DNA of 64,000 nucleotides from contig CAWBRT010000008.1 in assembly GCA_963791145.1 (NCBI GenBank), forward strand, positions 1 to 64,000, read 5' to 3'. Position numbers and translations under genes: made by a program. This document shows, piece after piece, positions 59,309 through 64,000 of the stretch. The DNA comes from CAWBRT01 sp963791145. GTDB lineage: Bacteria; Acidobacteriota; Terriglobia; Terriglobales; Acidobacteriaceae. Each line of letters begins with the position of its first letter. The stretch's first letter is position 1. The notes beneath the pieces were generated by a model. That model did no database searches. It was not told where the DNA came from and was given only the letters and a program-made list of their open reading frames with translations.

Positions 59309-59730
59309 TCAGTTGTCTCCTTCCGTGGAGTACTTCTAGGTGAGGCGCCGAATAGCATCTCTGAGCTTCGGTCTCTCAGGTGGTGGTGATTCGCCTGTTA
59401 CTTGGGCGAGCTTCTTAACTGCATTGTTTGTGGGATGGCTCTACGGAAACGCGGTTGCCTGAAGATCGTATCTTCACGAATTATCCTGCTGTACACGTGT
59501 GTGTGTCTCCTGTCCGGGAACAAAGAAGAACACACTGTGCATCTCAGAGGCGAACAGCGGGACTGCTGTCGAGTGGGCGGAGTACAAAATGCAGATTGCC
59601 ATAGCACGGGTACATTGATGATTCCCGAATGCAAGGAGATCGGCGAATCTCGACTTGATTTTCCGGTACACGTTGGAAAATATGGCTGGGGCGGGTACTG
59701 TAGACAAAATCCGGTGCTTGTTTGCAGAAG
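59309..59730. other. Intergenic region upstream of the small secreted protein
   Basis: About 420 bases, somewhat less GC-rich than the genes around it. Open frames here lack protein character. No promoter, terminator or RNA gene could be supported. Confidence 0.4.
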
Positions 59731-62700
59731 TTAAGCCCCTGCTGATTGGCTACGCACCGCAACCACCGGCTCAGCAGGCAGGACAACTGAGAACACTGTA
59801 CCCCTGCGTGCTCCGTCAGTGCTGGAACGCATACGAATGGTACCGCCGTGCTTCTCGATAATCTCCTTGCTCACCCAGAGACCGAGGCCGGTCCCGACCG
59901 TGCCTTTCGTGGTGAAGAACGGCTGGAAGAGATGCTGCCGTAAACTCGCACGGATACCTTTGCCATTATCAGCTACCGTGACCCGGACACAGCGGTCGCC
60001 ATTCTTGAAGGCTGCACCGGTAGAGATCCGCAACTTGATGGTGCCTCCACCGTCGATGGCATCCAGGCTGTTGGCGAGGAGATTGGTAAAGACCTGCCGC
60101 AACTCGCCAGCCACGGCAGGGACCTCCACGTCGCCGTCCCACTGCTTCTCGATTACCGCGTGTTTCGCTTTGATCCTGTTCTTCAGCAAGTCAACCGCGG
60201 ACTCCAGCACCGCATTGACCGAGGTGAGCGCGGGTGCACTGGACTCACGATAGAACCCGAGGGATTGCCGCGTGATATGCGCGACCCGATTCAACTCCGC
60301 GTCAGCCGCATCCAGGTTCTGGCGGGTTGATTCAGGCAGCTCCTTGTCTTGTCTAGCAAGGAACAGCAGGCTCATCACCGCCTCCAGCGGGTTGTTGATT
60401 TCATGCGCGATGGTTGCTGCCATGCGGCCCACGGAAGCCAGTTTCTCGCTGCGGAGTAACGCCTGCTCAGCTTGCTTTTGTGCGCTGATGTCGGTATTTG
60501 TGCCAAACCAACGCACGACTTGTCCTTGCGAGTTGCGCAATGGCATCCCGCGGGTAAGGAAGGGACGAAATACTCCATCCGCTCCCAGTAAAGGGAACAC
60601 CATGTCGAAAGGCTCGCCGGTGGCAATCGAGCTTTTCCACCGCTCCATAACTGTGGGCAACTCCTTCGGATCGTGAACCGATTGCCAGCCCCATCCTTCC
60701 ATCTGTTGCGGAGTAGTGCCAGTGTATTGATACCACCGCTGGTTGTACCAGAATAGCCAGCCATCGGCATTTGCCATCCAGGCCAACTGCGGAATCCCTT
60801 CGGCCAGTTCACGGAACTGCGCTTCGCTCTGCTGCAGTGCTTCATCGGCGCGGAACTTGGACAACGCCACTGCCAGGTAGTCCGCCAGCCTCTCCCACTG
60901 GAGTATGGTCTCAAGCGAGAAACGGCCCTTTTGCCGGTCGTTCAACTGGAGCAATCCAAAACATTCCTGGCCAACGCGTAGGGGGATAAGTGCCACCGAC
61001 TCATAGCCCTCGCCATTGCACCGGTTGCGCGTGTGAGTTTGCCGGTCGGCGTCGGTGGTGGTGGCCAGCAAGCGCGTTGTGTCATTGGCCCAGAAGCTCC
61101 CGTTGGCGGTGAAAAAGGACTTGCATGGGTCAACACGGCCAAGGATCACATTGCCACACATACATTCGATGGCGGGATTGCCGTCGCTGTCCCGGATGGT
61201 CTTGCCAGCAGCGTCCCGGGAGCAAAGGCTGTTCTCGACCTGGACAAATTCCTTCGGGAATCCGCGCGCTTCGTAATAGGGATAATCGTCGCCTTCCTGC
61301 AGGCGAATGCCCACCGCCTCGCAAGCGGAGCGTTGCTGAAAGAAGCTTGTTGCCGTTTGAACCAAATCTCTGGTTCCACGGCTCCGGTTCACCAGCCGGA
61401 GGAATTCAACCGTCGTCTCACGTTCTTCTTCCGCCCGCTTGCGCTCGGTGATTTCCAGCGCCACTCCCAGGTGGCTAACGGGTTTACCATCGGCAAATGT
61501 CGTGCGTCCGCGCGCGGAGATCCACCGCTGGACGCCATCGGTTCCAATCACGCGGTACTCAGCTTCGTAAAGGCCATCACCCGCGGGATCTAGCGAACGT
61601 GCTGCGCGTTGCTCGACGTAAGCATGGTCAGCGGGATGCACGCCCGCGAGAAACACTTCATGATTTACCACTGCATCCGGCGGCAATCCCCACAACGCTT
61701 TGAGCCGCATGTCCCAATGGAGCATACCTGACAGTGGTTCCCACGTGTACGGGAGGAGGCCAACGAGATCGGCGGCTTGGCGAAGGCGTTCCTCGCTGGC
61801 ACGCAGCGCCTCTTCGGCCCTGGCGCGAGCGGCACGCATGCGCAGCGTATTAATGCCATGCGTCAAATCGGCCGCCAGATCTGTCAGCAGGTTGACTTCA
61901 CCTTCCGTGAACGTATCCGGTTCCCGGGAATAGATGGTGATGGCCCCAAAGACCTTATCGCTCTCTTTGAGAGGGATAACGAGCGAGGAGGCGTAGCCAC
62001 GCTTGATGGCCTCTGTCCGCCAAGGCAGAAATGTAGGATCGATAAGCATGTTGCGGGATGTCGAGGGACGTCCGGTGCGGATGGCGGTGCCGGTGGGACC
62101 GCGTCCACGTTCGCTATCGGCCCAGGTGATTCGCATTGCCTCCAAGTAGCCCTCTTCATAGCCTGCGTAGGCGACGGGCCGGACGCTCTTGTTTTCGTCA
62201 TTCTCGGCAAAGCCGATCCACACCATCGCATGTCCGCAATCTTCATAGATAATGCGACACACCTGCTGCAGAAATGTCAGCTCGTCGGTGGCATGCATCA
62301 ACGCCTGGTTGCTGTTGCTCAAGGCCGTAAGCGTACGATTGAGTTTCCGGAGCTGTTCCTCTGCCCGCTTGCGCTCGGAGATGTCAGCGAAGTAGACGCG
62401 GGCAAGCCCGATATCCGGAAGCGTAGTGAATCGTCTAGTGGAACACCGTCCCGTTGGCTTCAACTTCGCGGGTAACGACTTGCTGTTGAACATTCTCACT
62501 CCGAGTGCAGCAGCGAACGAAGACCACTTTTTCAGAATCGTATGCTGCGTGCCGGTTTCTGCAATGTCGGGAAACCGCATCTTCGCGCGCTGGATTCGCG
62601 TAGGCGACCTTTCCTTGCAGGTCTATCTCAAGAATGGGGCTTGCATTCAGTTCGGGGAAACTGGCGAGATGGGCGATCCGTTGCTCCGCCTTCGCTGTGC

Positions 62701-64000
62701 TCGGTGATGTCGCGCGTAACATTGCTGAACCCCAGTATGCGCCCTGAGTCATCGCGCAACGCGCTCAGCGTGACCTCTGCCCAGAATCGCGAACCGTCCT
62801 TGCGCACGCGCCAACCCTCGTCCTCCGCGAGGTCGTGCTCGGCGGCTACCCTCAAAAGCCGCCCGGGCTTACTCTGCTCAATGTCCTCGGGGACATAGAA
62901 GCAGGACATATCGCGGCCGATGATCTCCGATTCCGTGTAGCCCTTGATTGACTGCGCGCCGCTGTTCCAACTGGTCACTCTGCCGTCAGGGTCAAGCATG
63001 AAAATCGCGTGGTCTTTGGTCTGGTCTACCAAGCGACGGAACTTCTCCTCGCTTTCGCGCAGCGCCTGCTCCGCTCGCTCGCGCTCCGCCGTGCGCTGCT
63101 GCAGGAGTTGCGATGCTTTCACCAAGGATTGGCCGACCTCGTTGGTCTCCGCGAGGTCGAGCTGTCCGACAGCCACCGGCTCGCCGCTTCCCAACGCCAG
63201 GGCGGGGCCGGTCAGCGCCTGGATGGAGCCGGAGATTCGGCGCGCCAGAAACAGCGCCAAGGCAATCCCCATCGTCGAGAACAGGATCGCGCCGCCAGTC
63301 GTCCACCACAGCCATTGCCGAATCTCTGCCAGCATGACTGCTTTGGGAATTCCGATCCCGACGGCCCAGCCGGACTTGGCTGACCGACTGAACATGGTGA
63401 CTATAGGAACGCCTGCTCGGTTTGTTGTTTCTACACGGCCGTCGGCAGTCTCAGACAATGCTTTAATAAGAGCGGGGACGGCCGGCAGACCGACATAGCT
63501 TTGCTCTAACCGGTCTCGGGCAATCACCACACGATTGGCGTCCAAGATAGTTGCGGGCCAGCCGGGTGGAATGCTTTGCTGCGAAAGCACCGCCGAGAAG
63601 CGGTTGGCGGGGACAACCAATGCAAGGTCGTACACGATCCGACCGTCGCGGATCACTGGCACCTCAACCCCGACAATCGGGACTCTCAGAAGGTTCGCCT
63701 TAAAAAGGTTGACGATAACCGGCTTGCCAGTCTCGAATACCCTTGCCACCAAATCTAACTTCGTGCGCTTAGGTAATGGAGTTCCAAACGGTACGAATGT
63801 GTTGACAAGCTGCTGGCCGGTAGCATCCGCCAGAGTAAAGGTAGCACCGGGATAATCGTGCAGGACCTCCTGCGCCTGGCGATAGAACCCGGCGAGATCA
63901 CCTGAGGCGAGGTAATCTGACGTGGCCAGGGCTGTCGTGCTGGCTTGCATGGCGGCCAACTCCCGGTCAACTACCATGGAGAGCGCCCTGGCCGTTTCCA
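59731..64000 (-). CDS. Large PAS/GAF sensor histidine kinase, partial and frameshifted
   Basis: The gene enters from beyond the window end. From N- to C-terminus there is a periplasmic double-Cache-like sensor domain (up to ~63375), a membrane helix (WWTTGGAILFSTMGIALALF) with a HAMP-like segment, a PAS domain (VTSWNSGAQSIKGYTESEI), and a second PAS-like region around 62450-62720. GAF (CRIIYEDCGHAMVWIGFAE), PAS (RLKALWGLPPDAVV), GAF (FGLLQLNDRQKGRF) and PAS (QLAWMANADGWLFWYNQRW) follow. HisKA has ATIAHEINNPLEAV and the ATPase G2 box is GTVGTGLGLWVSKEI. Frames change near 62700 and 62450. It may sense an extracellular small molecule plus cytoplasmic signals. The kinase core resembles the one at 29787. 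Confidence 0.88.

Overview
The window reads as one acidobacterial contig, probably a soil or sediment metagenome assembly of the Terriglobia/Koribacter type. This rests on GC-rich genes, mixed-strand short operons, many PAS sensor kinases, YVTN/Ig/TIG surface proteins, Tat-exported oxidoreductases, and intergenic spaces full of short inverted repeats. The taxonomic call is from gene style and was not searched. The first ~735 bases differ: extremely GC-rich, with shattered pieces of an archaeal-looking methionine synthase N-domain and another protein tail, so they look like a chimeric join. No rRNA, IS transposase or CRISPR was found.

Layout. 0.9-5 kb: 3-methyladenine glycosylase and the panB-orf-panC pantothenate operon. 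5-9 kb: clpB and an hsp20 gene with a near-consensus promoter. 9-10.5 kb: a chemoreceptor. 11.8-16.7 kb: lepA, an HtrA-type protease, coaE, folD. 17-22.6 kb: a NarL-type regulator, small conserved proteins, purH, an RlmI-like rRNA methyltransferase and a SemiSWEET. 22.9-23.9 kb: an OmpH/Skp-like chaperone followed by a complete tRNA-Sec gene (selC). 24-33.7 kb: an ankyrin protein, a beta-propeller/Ig adhesin-like protein, a PAS kinase with a receiver, and an HdeD-like protein, ending at a decayed copy of the selC 3' half; this may be an island integrated at selC. 34-42.8 kb: exported proteins, a flavocytochrome-c-type FAD enzyme, an HbpS-like protein, nitroreductase, and an NtrB/NtrC-like pair. 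43.6-46 kb: a PilZ/pseudo-receiver pair and a three-gene membrane-stress-like operon. 46.5-52.5 kb: a GcvH-like protein, two CRP/FNR-type sites, an RsbRD-like protein, a CoA transferase and a 2-oxoacid:ferredoxin oxidoreductase with fused beta and gamma subunits. 52.8-59.3 kb: a DMT permease, a Tat-exported SMP-30 lactonase, a zinc alcohol dehydrogenase, a broken thioredoxin-like gene, a Tat-exported alpha/beta hydrolase and a small cysteine-containing secreted protein. 59.7-64 kb: a very large PAS/GAF sensor kinase running off the end.

Two features dominate the non-coding DNA. One is a ~94-bp dispersed element with 11-bp terminal inverted repeats whose terminal TAG serves as the stop codon of three neighbouring genes. 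The other is a set of further palindromic repeat families, including a mirrored six-palindrome unit at 43.25-43.47 kb. At least fifteen conserved genes are cut by single-base frameshifts, with intact family sequence continuing in the next frame. Several shifts lie in short homopolymers, so most are likely base-calling indels rather than true pseudogenes; affected genes are given full spans with the shift position noted.
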